From: Streptomyces sp. CA-278952
GTDB lineage: Bacteria; Actinomycetota; Actinomycetes; Streptomycetales; Streptomycetaceae
DNA length: 64,000 nucleotides
NCBI RefSeq assembly: GCF_028747205.1
Contig: NZ_CP112880.1
Location: 6,510,001 to 6,574,000, forward strand
Reading direction: 5' to 3'
Shown: positions 1 through 8,436 of the stretch, in pieces
How the letters are laid out: each line of letters begins with the position of its first letter
How positions within the stretch are numbered: position 1 is the first letter of the stretch
Notes under the pieces: model-generated
The model's database searches: none
Told to the model about the DNA's origin: nothing
Seen by the model: only the letters and a program-made list of their open reading frames with translations
Made by a program: the position numbers and the translations under genes

Positions 1-86
1 TGACTGTTCTCCGTCGCCGACTCCTGATCTCGGGCACCCCGTTCCGCCGCCGCGCCCTTCCCCAGGAATTCGGGGGAATTCTCCTC

Positions 87-1676
87 ATGGCCCGTTTCAA
101 CTTCCGTACCCACAGGTCCCGGTCCTCCGGTGCCGTGCCCACCTCGCCCGTCGCGACGACCGGCACGCTCGCGCCCAACCACCAGGGCGGCACCGGGCAT
201 GTACGCGACGCCCGCTCCGAACTCTTCCTGCTGGCCGTCGCCAACTTCGTGGCCCAGGACACCTACTACGAGGGCGGGGACCAGCGCGACGACCGGTTCG
301 CCGCGCTCGTGCGCCGCCTCGCCGTGGAGGACCCCGTCTGGACCGCTGGGCTGCTCCACTGGCTGCGCCGCGACGGGCGGATGCGGACCGCCTCGCTGGT
401 CGGCGGCGCGGAGTACGTGAAGGCGCGGCTGACGGCAGGCTGCACCGAAGGGCCCACGAACCGCCAGGTCATCGACTCCGTACTCCTGCGGGCCGACGAG
501 CCGGGCGAACTGCTCGGCTACTGGACGTCCCGCTACGGGCGAGCCCTGCCCCAGCCCGTGAAGCGGGGCATCGCCGACGCCGTGCGCCGCCTCTACACCG
601 GACGGGCTCTGCTGAAGTACGACACCGCGTCCAAGGGCTACCGCTTCGGCGACGTACTCCATCTGGTGCACGCCGCGCCCGACCCCGCCAAGCCCTGGCA
701 GGGCGCGCTGTTCCGGTACGCGCTGGACCGCCGGCACCGGCCGGAGACCGCCGTGCCGCCCGCCGCCGACCGCACCCTGAGCGCCCACCGGGAGCTGATG
801 AATCTTCCGGTTGCCGAGCGTCGCACGGTCGTCACCGGAGCCGGCGGCGCGGAGCGGCTGGCCGAGGCCGGGATGACCTGGGAAGCGCTGGCGGGCTGGT
901 TGCAGGGCCCGATGGACGCGGCGGCGTGGGAGGCGGTGATCCCGTCGATGGGGACCATGGCGCTCGTGCGGAACCTCCGCAACTTCGACGAGGCCGGGGT
1001 GCGGGACGAGGTCGCGGCGAGCGCCGCGGCCCGGATCAGCGACCCGGAAGCCGTCGCCGCGTCCGGTCAGTTCCCCTTCCGCTACCTCGCCGCGTACCGG
1101 CACGCGCCCTCGCTCCGCTGGGCCCACCCGCTGGAACAGGCGCTCGGGCACTCGCTGGGCCAGGTCCCCGCGCTGCCCGGCCGCACCCTGGTTCTCGTCG
1201 ACCGCTCCGCGTCGATGGGTGCGCCGCTCTCCGAGCGCTCCCGGCTGGACCGGGCCGACGCCGCGGCCGTCTTCGGCGCGGCGCTGGCGCTGCGCTCCGC
1301 CGACGCGGACCTGGTGCAGTTCGGCACGGGCAGCGCGCCGGTCGCCTTCCACAGGGGCGAGTCCGTGCTCCGGGTCCTGGACCGTTTCGGGAACCTGGGC
1401 GGCACGAACACGGCGGAGGCGGTGCGGCGGCACTACCGGGACCACGACCGGGTACTCATCGTCACCGACGAGCAGGTCGCGTACACGCGCCGTGGCGACG
1501 CGGCCCGGAGCGTTCCGGACACGGTGCCCGTCTACACCTGGAATCTGGCCGGATACCGGCTCGGCCACGCCCCGTCCGGCGAGGGAAACCGCCACACGTT
1601 CGGGGGTCTTTCCGATGCGGCGTTCCGCATGGTCCCGCTGCTGGAGGCGGGAGGAAGCGCTGACTGGCCGTGGTGA
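87..1676 (+). CDS. rsr: TROVE/Ro60-family RNA-binding protein
   Basis: This 529-residue protein has the two-part layout of bacterial Ro60 orthologues. An N-terminal TROVE region of helical repeats (about residues 35-350) forms an RNA-binding ring in the family. A C-terminal von Willebrand A-like domain follows, with the MIDAS signature DRSAS at D372-S376, a GGTNT loop and a later VTDE. Ro proteins bind misfolded RNAs and Y RNAs and act in RNA quality control with exonucleases such as PNPase. The ATG follows a short purine-rich stretch. I see no obvious Y-RNA gene within 90 nt on either side. The family call is firm; the cellular role is inferred from family knowledge. Confidence 0.88.
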   Translation: MARFNFRTHRSRSSGAVPTSPVATTGTLAPNHQGGTGHVRDARSELFLLAVANFVAQDTYYEGGDQRDDRFAALVRRLAVEDPVWTAGLLHWLRRDGRMRTASLVGGAEYVKARLTAGCTEGPTNRQVIDSVLLRADEPGELLGYWTSRYGRALPQPVKRGIADAVRRLYTGRALLKYDTASKGYRFGDVLHLVHAAPDPAKPWQGALFRYALDRRHRPETAVPPAADRTLSAHRELMNLPVAERRTVVTGAGGAERLAEAGMTWEALAGWLQGPMDAAAWEAVIPSMGTMALVRNLRNFDEAGVRDEVAASAAARISDPEAVAASGQFPFRYLAAYRHAPSLRWAHPLEQALGHSLGQVPALPGRTLVLVDRSASMGAPLSERSRLDRADAAAVFGAALALRSADADLVQFGTGSAPVAFHRGESVLRVLDRFGNLGGTNTAEAVRRHYRDHDRVLIVTDEQVAYTRRGDAARSVPDTVPVYTWNLAGYRLGHAPSGEGNRHTFGGLSDAAFRMVPLLEAGGSADWPW

Positions 1677-1761
1677 GCCCTGATTACGAATCCGGCACGT
1701 CTGGGGCCTTGGGCACCGACGGGCATGGCGTAGGGCCTCCGCAGGGCGCATACTCGACTTA

Positions 1762-1986
1762 ATGAAACAGTCAGCCCGGCGTCACCTGCCTTCCAGTCCC
1801 TTCAACCGCCCGGCCCAGGAGGCCCCACCGGTCGAATGCTTCGATGTGGGCGACAGGGTGTCGCACGACCAGTTCGGGCTCGGCAGGATTCTTGCTGTCG
1901 AGGGCGACAACGATGCGGTCCTCATCGACTTCTCGGGGCGTCAGGGAAGGATCCTGAGCCCGTACTCCAAGTTGACCAAGCTCTGA
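1762..1986 (+). CDS. Small conserved protein with a Tudor/CarD-like barrel motif
   Basis: This is a 74-residue protein. After a basic, disordered N-terminus of about 20 residues comes a VGDRVSHDQFGLGRI segment followed by DAVLIDF. This beta-barrel signature is shared with CarD-like domains and the Tudor-like C-terminus of UvrD/PcrA helicases, which contact RNA polymerase. It is too short for a full CarD because the helical DNA-binding domain is absent. It stands alone between the TROVE gene and a bidirectional terminator. An RNA polymerase-binding role is only a guess from the fold signature. Confidence 0.7.
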   Translation: MKQSARRHLPSSPFNRPAQEAPPVECFDVGDRVSHDQFGLGRILAVEGDNDAVLIDFSGRQGRILSPYSKLTKL

Positions 1987-2025
1987 GACGCGGAACGAGT
2001 ACGAGCAGCGTCCGCCTTCTCCGGA

Positions 2026-2059
2026 TCCGGGGCACCTGAATCACTTCAGGCGCCCCGGA
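2026..2059. terminator. Bidirectional terminator hairpin
   Basis: An 8-bp arm TCCGGGGC pairs with GCCCCGGA. After one A/C mismatch, CCTGAA pairs with TTCAGG around a TCAC loop. It lies between the convergent small barrel gene and the TerD gene and can serve both. There is no U-tract, as is usual in Streptomyces. Confidence 0.75.
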
Positions 2060-2094
2060 CTCCGTTGCGGCCCTCCGGAGAGGGCCCACGGCGG

Positions 2095-3333
2095 CTACAG
2101 GGACTTGGCGGCGGGTTTCACCATGCCTCGCACGGTGCGCGACTTCACGAACTCGCCCATCCCCGTCATCTCCCACTCGCCGGTGAACTGCTTGATGAGC
2201 TTGGCCATCATCACGCCGGTCTGCGGCTCGGCGCCGGTGAGGTCGAAGCGGACCAGCTCCTCGCCGGACGCGTCGTCGATCAGCCGGCAGTAGGCCTTGG
2301 CCACCTCGTTGAACTTCTGGCCGGTGAACGAGTTCACCGTGAAGACCAGGCCGGTCGCCTCGGCGGGGATCCGGCCGAGGTCCACCATGATCACCTCGTC
2401 GTCGCCCGCGCCCTCACCGGTGAGGTTGTCGCCGGAGTGTTTGATCGCCCCGTTCAGGATGGTCAGCTTGCCGAAGTAGCAGCTGTCCAGGTGGTTGCGG
2501 TTGGGGCCGTAGGCGATCACCGAAGCGTCCAGGTCGATGTCCTTGCCGCGGAAGGCGGGCTCCCAGCCCAGGCCCATCCTGACCCGCGAGAGCAGCGGTG
2601 CGCCGCCCTTGACGAGGGACACGGTCTGGTTCTTCTGGAGGTTGACCCGGCCCTTGTCCAAGTTGATCTTCCCGGAGCCCGCGGGCGCGGCGGGGGCCGC
2701 CGGGGGAGCGGGCGGGGCGGCCGGGGCGGGCGGAGCGATCCGCGGGTCGACGGGGGCGGCCACCGGAGCGACCGGGGCGGCGGTGACCGGGGCGGGGGCC
2801 GTCGGAGCCGGAGGGGCGACCGGGGCCGCGGGCTCCTCGACCGAGACGCCGAAGTCCGTGGCGATCCCGGCCAGCCCGTTCGCGTAACCCTGGCCGACCG
2901 CACGGGCCTTCCAGGCCCCGTTGCGCAGGTAGATCTCGATGATCACGAGCGCCGTCTCGGCGCCCAGCTGCGGCGGGGTGAAGGTGGCGAGCGCGCTGCC
3001 GTCGTCCGCGTTGCGCACGGTGGCGGTGGGCTCGACGCCCTGGAAGGTCCGGCCCGCGGCGTCGGGGCTCGCGGTGACGACGATCTTCTCGATGCCCGGC
3101 GGGACGGCCGCGGTGTCCACCACGATCGCGTCGGGCGCGGAGCCCCCGCCGGAGCGGTAGGTCACGCCGGGGCCCGAGGGCTGGTTGTAGAAGATGAAGT
3201 CGTCGTCGGAGCGCACCTTGCCGTCGGCGGTGAGCAGCAGGCCCGAGACGTCGAGCCGCATCGGAGCGGCGACGTCCACCGCCACGCGGGCGGCGGAGAG
3301 AGGGATGTTCGAGCCGGGGGTCATTGCGGTCAT
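2095..3333 (-). CDS. TerD-family protein with two TerD-like domains
   Basis: This 412-residue cytosolic protein has two TerD/TerE-type domains. The N-terminal one (about 1-170) starts with the family-typical MTPGSNIPL. The C-terminal one (about 225-400) has the DLDASVIAYG, GDD and FTVNSFTGQ motifs that form the Ca2+-binding core of the family. The domains are joined by an Ala/Pro/Val-rich linker of about 55 residues. TerD proteins are linked to tellurite resistance, phage and colicin tolerance and membrane-associated stress responses. The first domain is diverged and lacks some Ca-site residues. Translation could start at 3333 or nine bases downstream; both give the same domains. No other ter genes are in the window. 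Confidence 0.87.
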   Translation of the reverse strand: MTAMTPGSNIPLSAARVAVDVAAPMRLDVSGLLLTADGKVRSDDDFIFYNQPSGPGVTYRSGGGSAPDAIVVDTAAVPPGIEKIVVTASPDAAGRTFQGVEPTATVRNADDGSALATFTPPQLGAETALVIIEIYLRNGAWKARAVGQGYANGLAGIATDFGVSVEEPAAPVAPPAPTAPAPVTAAPVAPVAAPVDPRIAPPAPAAPPAPPAAPAAPAGSGKINLDKGRVNLQKNQTVSLVKGGAPLLSRVRMGLGWEPAFRGKDIDLDASVIAYGPNRNHLDSCYFGKLTILNGAIKHSGDNLTGEGAGDDEVIMVDLGRIPAEATGLVFTVNSFTGQKFNEVAKAYCRLIDDASGEELVRFDLTGAEPQTGVMMAKLIKQFTGEWEMTGMGEFVKSRTVRGMVKPAAKSL

Positions 3334-3408
3334 GCACGGGGTAACGAACGACCCGGCTTTGCCGTTCCCTTACCTTCGGCCGTCCGGAGGACGGTCGTCG
3401 GAGGGCTC

Positions 3409-3630
3409 TCAGCGGCGGTTGCGCGGGTGGTCGCGGGCGGTGCGCTCGTTGCCGTGCTTGTACGCGCCGGTCCAGCGCGCCATCACCAACTGGGCGTCGC
3501 CCGAGCCCACCTCGGCCAGGAACTTCTCCGCCCGGCCGCCGCGCAGGGTGCCCGCGGGGCGACCGCGGTGGGTGATGGTGACGCTCTGGTCGCCGTGCTG
3601 TTCGTACTGGAATCCGGAAGGTCTCGGCAT
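3409..3630 (-). CDS. Small conserved hypothetical protein
   Basis: This basic 73-residue protein has no membrane segment, signal peptide or cysteines. Its central part (about residues 7-60, with QSVTITHRGR, AEKFLAEV and AQLVMARWTG) looks like a compact alpha/beta domain. The charged Arg-rich tail looks disordered. The codon bias is typical of the window, which supports it as a real gene. I do not recognise a function. It lies between the TerD gene and the uronate dehydrogenase gene on the same strand. Confidence 0.65.
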   Translation of the reverse strand: MPRPSGFQYEQHGDQSVTITHRGRPAGTLRGGRAEKFLAEVGSGDAQLVMARWTGAYKHGNERTARDHPRNRR

Positions 3631-3730
3631 GGCCCGTATCCTGCCCGTCCCGCCGCGCCCCCGTCGCCCGGATTTCCGCCGCCCGGTCCCCGCTACCGCC
3701 GCCCGGTCGCGCTACCGCCGCGCGGGCGGC

Positions 3731-4540
3731 TCAGTGCGGCCAGATCGGCGGGTCGGTCGCGAAGTGGCCGCCCACGCGGGCGTGCGCCGGGTTGTCCGGG
3801 TCCAGCTCGCCCTGCTCGGCGACGAGCTTCGCCGCGTACGGCTCCGAATCGTCCCTGGGCCGGTAGCCCAGCGCCCGCGCCGGTGCCAGGTCCCACCACA
3901 GGCGGGTGTTGGCGGAGGATCCGTAGACGACGGTGTGCCCGACGTCCTCGGCGGTGAGGGCCGCGTGGAACAGCCGTGCGCCGTCGCCGGGGCTCATCCA
4001 GACCGACAGCATCCGCACCGAGGTGGGCTCGGGGAAGCAGGACCCGATGCGCACCGAGACCGTCTCCAGCCCGTGCCGGTCCCAGTAGAGCTGGGCCAGG
4101 TCCTCACCGAAGCACTTGGAGAGCCCGTAGAAGGTGTCGGGGCGGCGCGGGGCGTCCAGGGGGATCGGCGGATCGCCCGGAGCCGGGCGAGGGGTGTGAC
4201 CGATGACATGGTTGGAGGAGGCGGACACGATGCGCCGGACGCCCTCCTCACGGGCTGCCTCGTAGAGATGGTGCGTGCCCTGGATGTTGGCGCGGAGGAT
4301 CTTGTCGAACGTGGACTCCAGCGAGATGCCCGCCAGGTGGATGACCGCGTCCACCCCGCGCACGGCCTCGCGCAGCGCCTCCCGGTCGTTCAGGTCGGCG
4401 GTGATCGCCTCGGGCGCGCCCTCCGCCGGGACCAGGTCGAAGAGCCGCAGGTCGTATCCGTACGCGGGCAGCAGCCCCCGCATCAGGGTGCCGAGGCCGC
4501 CTGCGGCGCCGGTGAGCAGGACGGTACGGGGAGCGGTCAT
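3731..4540 (-). CDS. udh: NAD-dependent epimerase/dehydratase, probable uronate dehydrogenase
   Basis: This 269-residue extended short-chain dehydrogenase carries the Rossmann motif TGAAGGLG at residues 10-17, an HLAG strand at 68-71 and the catalytic YGLSK (Y138, K142). Its length and layout fit bacterial uronate dehydrogenases, which oxidise glucuronate or galacturonate to the aldarolactone with NAD. The assignment leans on context: it is divergent from kdgD, the glucarate-pathway dehydratase, across about 210 nt. The ATG at 4540 is preceded by GAGGAGA with a 7-nt spacer; an in-frame codon 54 nt upstream lacks a good site. Other NAD-dependent sugar epimerase activities cannot be excluded. 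Confidence 0.8.
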   Translation of the reverse strand: MTAPRTVLLTGAAGGLGTLMRGLLPAYGYDLRLFDLVPAEGAPEAITADLNDREALREAVRGVDAVIHLAGISLESTFDKILRANIQGTHHLYEAAREEGVRRIVSASSNHVIGHTPRPAPGDPPIPLDAPRRPDTFYGLSKCFGEDLAQLYWDRHGLETVSVRIGSCFPEPTSVRMLSVWMSPGDGARLFHAALTAEDVGHTVVYGSSANTRLWWDLAPARALGYRPRDDSEPYAAKLVAEQGELDPDNPAHARVGGHFATDPPIWPH

Positions 4541-4653
4541 ACGGGGGTCTCCTCGGGGGCGTACGCGGGCGCTGTGCGCAATCCTGGCTGGCATTCACAT
4601 GCGTGGACAAACTAAGGAGGCGAGGCGAGGTGCGTCAAGAGCCCGCATCCACC

Positions 4654-4683
4654 TTGACCTGCCATCGGAGGCTGCCTTAGCGT
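4654..4683 (+). promoter_or_regulatory. Candidate promoter for kdgD
   Basis: A TTGACC -35 hexamer (4654-4659) and a TAGCGT -10 hexamer (4678-4683) are separated by 18 nt. This predicts a start near 4690, right at the candidate IclR operator. It is a by-eye match to the vegetative sigma consensus. Confidence 0.45.
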
Positions 4684-4689
4684 TGCGGT

Positions 4690-4705
4690 GTTCAGAAATA
4701 TGGAC
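4690..4705. promoter_or_regulatory. Candidate IclR-type operator in the udh-kdgD intergenic region
   Basis: GTTCAGAAATATGGAC is an interrupted inverted repeat (GTTC..GGAC). It shares 11 of 16 positions, including the first eight, with the site at 14223-14238 beside the iclR gene. It overlaps the predicted kdgD transcription start, so binding there would repress. Shared control is inferred. Confidence 0.45.
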
Positions 4706-4749
4706 ATCGATCAGAATTGTGCACGCCTGAACCTGCTCAGGGAGCGCCC

Positions 4750-5766
4750 GTGACCTCAGCCCCCCTCGCCGCCCGGCTCAGCGAAGTCGCCGGGCCGCTC
4801 TTCTTCCCCGTGACCGCGTTCGGGCCGGACGGCACCGTCGACCTCGCCGTCTTCCGCGCCCATGTGCGCGCGGGGATCGACGCCGGAGCCGCCGCGGTCT
4901 TCGCCTGCTGCGGTACGGGCGAATTCCACGCGCTGACCCCCGAGGAGTTCCGCCTCGCGGTCGCCGCCGCCGTCGAGGAGAGCGCCGGGCAGGTCCCCGT
5001 CCTCGCGGGGGCCGGCTACGGCACGGCGCTCGCCGTCCAGTACGCGCGGGCCGCCGAGGAGGCCGGTGCGGACGGACTCCTCGCCATGCCGCCCTACCTC
5101 GTCGTCGCCGGCCAGGAAGGGCTGCTGAACCACTACGCGGCGCTCGCCGCCGCCACCGGCCTGGAGACGATCGTCTACCAGCGCGACAACGCGGTCTTCA
5201 CCCCCGAGACGGTCGTCGCCCTGGCCCGCACCCCCGGCATCATCGGGCTCAAGGACGGCCACGGCGACCTCGACCTCATGCAGCGCATCGTCAGCGCGGT
5301 CCGTACCCACCGGCCCGACGGCGACTTCCTCTACTTCAACGGACTGCCCACCGCCGAACTCACCGGCCCCGCCTACCGGGGCATCGGCGTCACCCTCTAC
5401 TCCTCCGCCGTCTTCGCCTTCGCCCCGGACATCGCCCTCGCCTTCTACCGGGCCCTGGACTCCGGCGACGACGCGCTGGTCGACGGGCTGCTCGACCACT
5501 TCTACCGGCCGCTCGTCGAACTGCGCGCCAAGGGCCACGGGTACGCCGTCTCCCTGGTCAAGGCCGGTGTCCGGCTCCAGGGCCTGGACGTCGGCGAGGT
5601 ACGCACCCCGCTCACCGAACCGACCGCCGCGCACGTCAAGGACCTCATCGAGATCATCGCGAGCGGCCGCGCCCTGCTGGAGGAGCGCGTATCCCAGGAG
5701 CACGCGTCCCAGGGGCACGACTCCCCGGCGGGCCGGGCGGCGGGCCGGGCGGGGGGCCGGGCGTGA
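4750..5766 (+). CDS. kdgD: 5-dehydro-4-deoxyglucarate dehydratase
   Basis: This 338-residue DapA-superfamily TIM barrel dehydrates and decarboxylates 5-keto-4-deoxyglucarate to 2-oxoglutarate semialdehyde. The Schiff-base lysine is K168 in IIGLKDGHGD and the proton-relay tyrosine is Y143 in IVYQRD, both as expected for this subfamily. The N-terminus contains GPLFFPVTAF. The GTG at 4750 follows a GGGAG site; the upstream in-frame TTG at 4717 would add residues outside the family's start. A Gly/Ala/Arg-rich tail of about 25 residues after the barrel is unusual. The product is the substrate of the aldehyde dehydrogenase at 14308-15828. The next gene overlaps by 4 nt. Confidence 0.92.
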   Translation: MTSAPLAARLSEVAGPLFFPVTAFGPDGTVDLAVFRAHVRAGIDAGAAAVFACCGTGEFHALTPEEFRLAVAAAVEESAGQVPVLAGAGYGTALAVQYARAAEEAGADGLLAMPPYLVVAGQEGLLNHYAALAAATGLETIVYQRDNAVFTPETVVALARTPGIIGLKDGHGDLDLMQRIVSAVRTHRPDGDFLYFNGLPTAELTGPAYRGIGVTLYSSAVFAFAPDIALAFYRALDSGDDALVDGLLDHFYRPLVELRAKGHGYAVSLVKAGVRLQGLDVGEVRTPLTEPTAAHVKDLIEIIASGRALLEERVSQEHASQGHDSPAGRAAGRAGGRA

Positions 5767-6938
5767 AGGCGGGCGCGTTCCTCTACCCGTGGGACGTCGT
5801 CGGGGACCCGGCCGCCGCCGCCCGGATCGCGGACCTCGGCGTCCGGCAGGTGACCCTGGCCTCCGCCTACCACTCCACCCGGGCCCTGACCCCCCGCCAC
5901 CCCGCCCACCGCGTCGTCACCGCCGAGCACGCCGCCGTCCTCTATCCGCCGGACCCGGACCGCTGGGCGGGGCGGGCCCTCGCCCCGTACCGCCAGAGCT
6001 GGACGGCCGGCGACGATCCTTACGGGGAGGCGGCGGACGCGCTGGCCGCAGCCGGTCTGGAGGTGCACAGCTGGGTGGTCCTCGCCCACAGCTCGCGGCT
6101 CGGCGCGGAGCACCCGGACACCTCGGTGGTCAACGCCTACGGGGACCGCTACCCCTGGGCCCCCTGCATCGCCCGCCCCGCCGTGCGCGCGTACCTCGTG
6201 GACCTGGCGGGAGAGGCCGCCGCCCGGCCCGGCGCACACGGGACCGAGCTGGAGTCCTGCGGCTGGTACGGCTTCGCCCATCTGCACGCCCACGACAAGG
6301 TCGCCGGCGTGGGCCTCGGCGAGGCGGCGCAGTACCTCATGTCGCTGTGCTTCTGCCCGGTGTGCCGCGAGGGGTACGGGGAAGCGGGCGCCGACCCCGA
6401 AGACCTGTCCGCAGCCGTCCGCCGCGCCCTGGAGCCGGCCTGGTCCGGCGCCGGCTCCCCGGAGTCCGGCCGGGACGGCATCGGGAAGCTGCTCGGAACC
6501 GAGCTCGCGGACGCCACCCTGTCGTGGCGCGGCCGGGTCGCCCGCACGTTCCAGGAGGCGGCCGTCGCGGCGGTACGGGCGACCGCCCCGTCCGGCTTCC
6601 AGGTGCTGCTGCACGCCGACCCCGTCCCGTACCGCACCGGGGCCAACGCCGGCGTCGAGGCGGACCACATCCTGGCCGTGGCCGACGGCGTGGTGCTGCC
6701 CTGCACGGGACCCGACAGCGCCCGGGAAGCGGTCCTCGGGCCGTTCGCCGGCCGGGGCGGTGTGCGCGCCGCCAACTTCGGGATCGTCACCGGGATGGGC
6801 GGCAGCCCTCGCACCCTGGAGCGCGACGCGGCCCACGCCGCCTCGCTCGGCGCGGACCAACTCCGCCTGTACCACGCGGGACTCGCCTCGGGCCCGGACC
6901 TGGAGGCGGTCGCCGCGGCGCTCTCACGGCTGAGGTGA
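5763..6938 (+). CDS. Conserved protein, probable TIM-barrel glycoside-hydrolase-like fold
   Basis: This 391-residue cytosolic protein is translationally coupled to kdgD by a GTGA overlap. The N-terminal KAGAFLYPWDV, the HSWVVLAHSS strand and the CGWYGFAHLHAHDK stretch resemble putative TIM-barrel glycoside hydrolases of uncertain substrate. A CFCPVC motif (about 199-204) of the kind found in such barrels follows. The coupling suggests action on a uronate- or glucarate-derived sugar, but no catalytic acid pair can be named with confidence. The last 15 nt overlap the convergent MFS gene. I do not recognise a characterised homologue. Confidence 0.75.
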   Translation: MKAGAFLYPWDVVGDPAAAARIADLGVRQVTLASAYHSTRALTPRHPAHRVVTAEHAAVLYPPDPDRWAGRALAPYRQSWTAGDDPYGEAADALAAAGLEVHSWVVLAHSSRLGAEHPDTSVVNAYGDRYPWAPCIARPAVRAYLVDLAGEAAARPGAHGTELESCGWYGFAHLHAHDKVAGVGLGEAAQYLMSLCFCPVCREGYGEAGADPEDLSAAVRRALEPAWSGAGSPESGRDGIGKLLGTELADATLSWRGRVARTFQEAAVAAVRATAPSGFQVLLHADPVPYRTGANAGVEADHILAVADGVVLPCTGPDSAREAVLGPFAGRGGVRAANFGIVTGMGGSPRTLERDAAHAASLGADQLRLYHAGLASGPDLEAVAAALSRLR

Positions 6939-8228
6939 GGCGGGGCCGGACTCCCCTGTGGGGCCGGACTCGCTTGCGGGACGGGACGCCGGCGCAGGGG
7001 CGGACGGCGGCGCGGGGGCGGACGGCGGCGCGGGGGCGGTGCGGTGCCGTGCCGCCCCCGCCGCCAGCAGCGCCGCGGCCAGCAGCCCCGCCGCCCCACA
7101 GGCCGCCGTCAGCACCCGCACGTCCACCACCGCGACGAGCCCCGCCCCCACCGCCAGGGCCACCGCGTTGGGCGCCGTCATCAGCGAGCCCGCCGTCGCC
7201 GCCGTCCGCCCCAGCACCGCGTCCGGCGTCTCCCGCTGCACCGCGGTCATCGTCGCGATCAGCACGCACGGCAGACCGAACCCGATCGCCGCGCTCGCCG
7301 CCAGGGCCACCCCGTCGTGCGGCAGCGTCCGCGCGCCCACGGCCAGCGCGAACAACGCCATCCCGCCCGCTGCGAACACCCGCTCCGGCAGCCGGCGCAG
7401 CAGCGGCCCCACCAACAGCCCCACCGCCACGGAACCGGCGCCCTGCACGGCGTACAGGACCCCCGCGTACTCCGGCGTCCGGCCGAGCACGTCATCGACG
7501 TACCCGAACGTCACGGCCCCGTTCACCCCCGCCAGCAGCATCGTCGCCGCCCCCGCCGTCACCAGCGGGCGCAGCACGGCCGAGGCGCGTATCCGCCGCA
7601 GCCCGGCGAGGAGTTCACCGCGCCACGCCCCGGCCGGGGGCCGCGGGGCCTCCCGTACCCGGAGCCGGGCGAAGATCAGGGCGGCCAGGGCGCACGTCGC
7701 CGCGTCCAGGAGCGCCACGGCCGGGCCGCCGAACCGCGCGTACAGCCCGGCGCCCGCCAGCGGGGCGACCAGCTTCATGCCCTCGTTGGCCGTCGTCCGC
7801 AGCCCGTTGAAGTCCGCCAGCAGCGAGGCGTGCACGGTCCCCGCGACGAGCGCCGACTCCGCCGCGTCGAGCAGGACGCCGCTCGCCCCGTAGAGGACCA
7901 GCACCACGAAGACCAGCCAGACGGTGCGGCCCGAGTCCACCAGCACCAGCGTGGCGAGCAGAGCGGCCATCGCCAGGTTGACCCGGACCAGCAGCTTCTT
8001 CCGGTCCATCCGGTCCGCGAGCGCGCCGAGCACGGGCCCGGCCAGCACCGGGGCCCACATCGCGCACACCGTCAGCGCCGCCAGACTGTTCGACCCGGTC
8101 AGCGACTTGACCCAGATCCCCGCCGTGAGCCACATCGCGGACGTACCGAACCCGGAGACGACCACCCCCGCCAGATACCGCCCCGCCGTCGGGTCCCGCA
8201 GGACCCGCACCACCGCCGGACCGCCCAT
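6924..8228 (-). CDS. MFS transporter
   Basis: This 434-residue integral membrane protein has about 12 hydrophobic segments. The MFS motif between TM2 and TM3 is LGALADRMDRKKLL, and the overall pattern resembles drug and macrolide exporters of the DHA3 type. The C-terminal tail is low complexity with repeated PAPPSA units encoded by an 18-bp DNA repeat. It is convergent with the preceding gene and overlaps its last 15 nt. No neighbour indicates a substrate, so drug efflux is only the default guess. Confidence 0.85.
   Translation of the reverse strand: MGGPAVVRVLRDPTAGRYLAGVVVSGFGTSAMWLTAGIWVKSLTGSNSLAALTVCAMWAPVLAGPVLGALADRMDRKKLLVRVNLAMAALLATLVLVDSGRTVWLVFVVLVLYGASGVLLDAAESALVAGTVHASLLADFNGLRTTANEGMKLVAPLAGAGLYARFGGPAVALLDAATCALAALIFARLRVREAPRPPAGAWRGELLAGLRRIRASAVLRPLVTAGAATMLLAGVNGAVTFGYVDDVLGRTPEYAGVLYAVQGAGSVAVGLLVGPLLRRLPERVFAAGGMALFALAVGARTLPHDGVALAASAAIGFGLPCVLIATMTAVQRETPDAVLGRTAATAGSLMTAPNAVALAVGAGLVAVVDVRVLTAACGAAGLLAAALLAAGAARHRTAPAPPSAPAPPSAPAPASRPASESGPTGESGPASPQP
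6993..7040. repeat. 18-bp tandem repeat in the 3' end of the MFS gene
   Basis: About two and a half copies of a unit reading GCGGACGGCGGCGCGGGG on the + strand encode the PAPPSA repeats of the cytosolic tail. This is a simple repeat within coding sequence. Confidence 0.7.
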
Positions 8229-8436
8229 GCCGCCCCGCCCTCCGCCTCGTGCTCCGCGACCCGTCCGTGCGGGCCGTGCGGCTCATGCTGCGGAGTAAGG
8301 CGGTGCTGCGGCATCGGGCGGATGCCTTAGGGCCGCCGACCGACCGCCGCCGACCGACCGCCGCCGACCGGGCGGCGCCACCGGGCGAGTGGCCGCTCAG
8401 GCGGCGCCGGGCGTCACCGCTCCGGCGACCCTCCCG

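Noticed and set aside
1677..1761. A search for a Y RNA or tRNA between the TROVE gene and the next gene
   Set aside because: No cloverleaf or tRNA-like T-arm could be found by eye.
2065..3957. A 630-codon + strand frame opposite the TerD gene
   Set aside because: It is rich in Arg, Gly and Val without any known motif, and it spans several minus-strand genes including the supported TerD protein.
8337..8385. GACCGACCGCCGCC short tandem repeats between the MFS and PBP genes
   Set aside because: They are low-complexity GC repeats expected by chance in this composition, with no sign of function.
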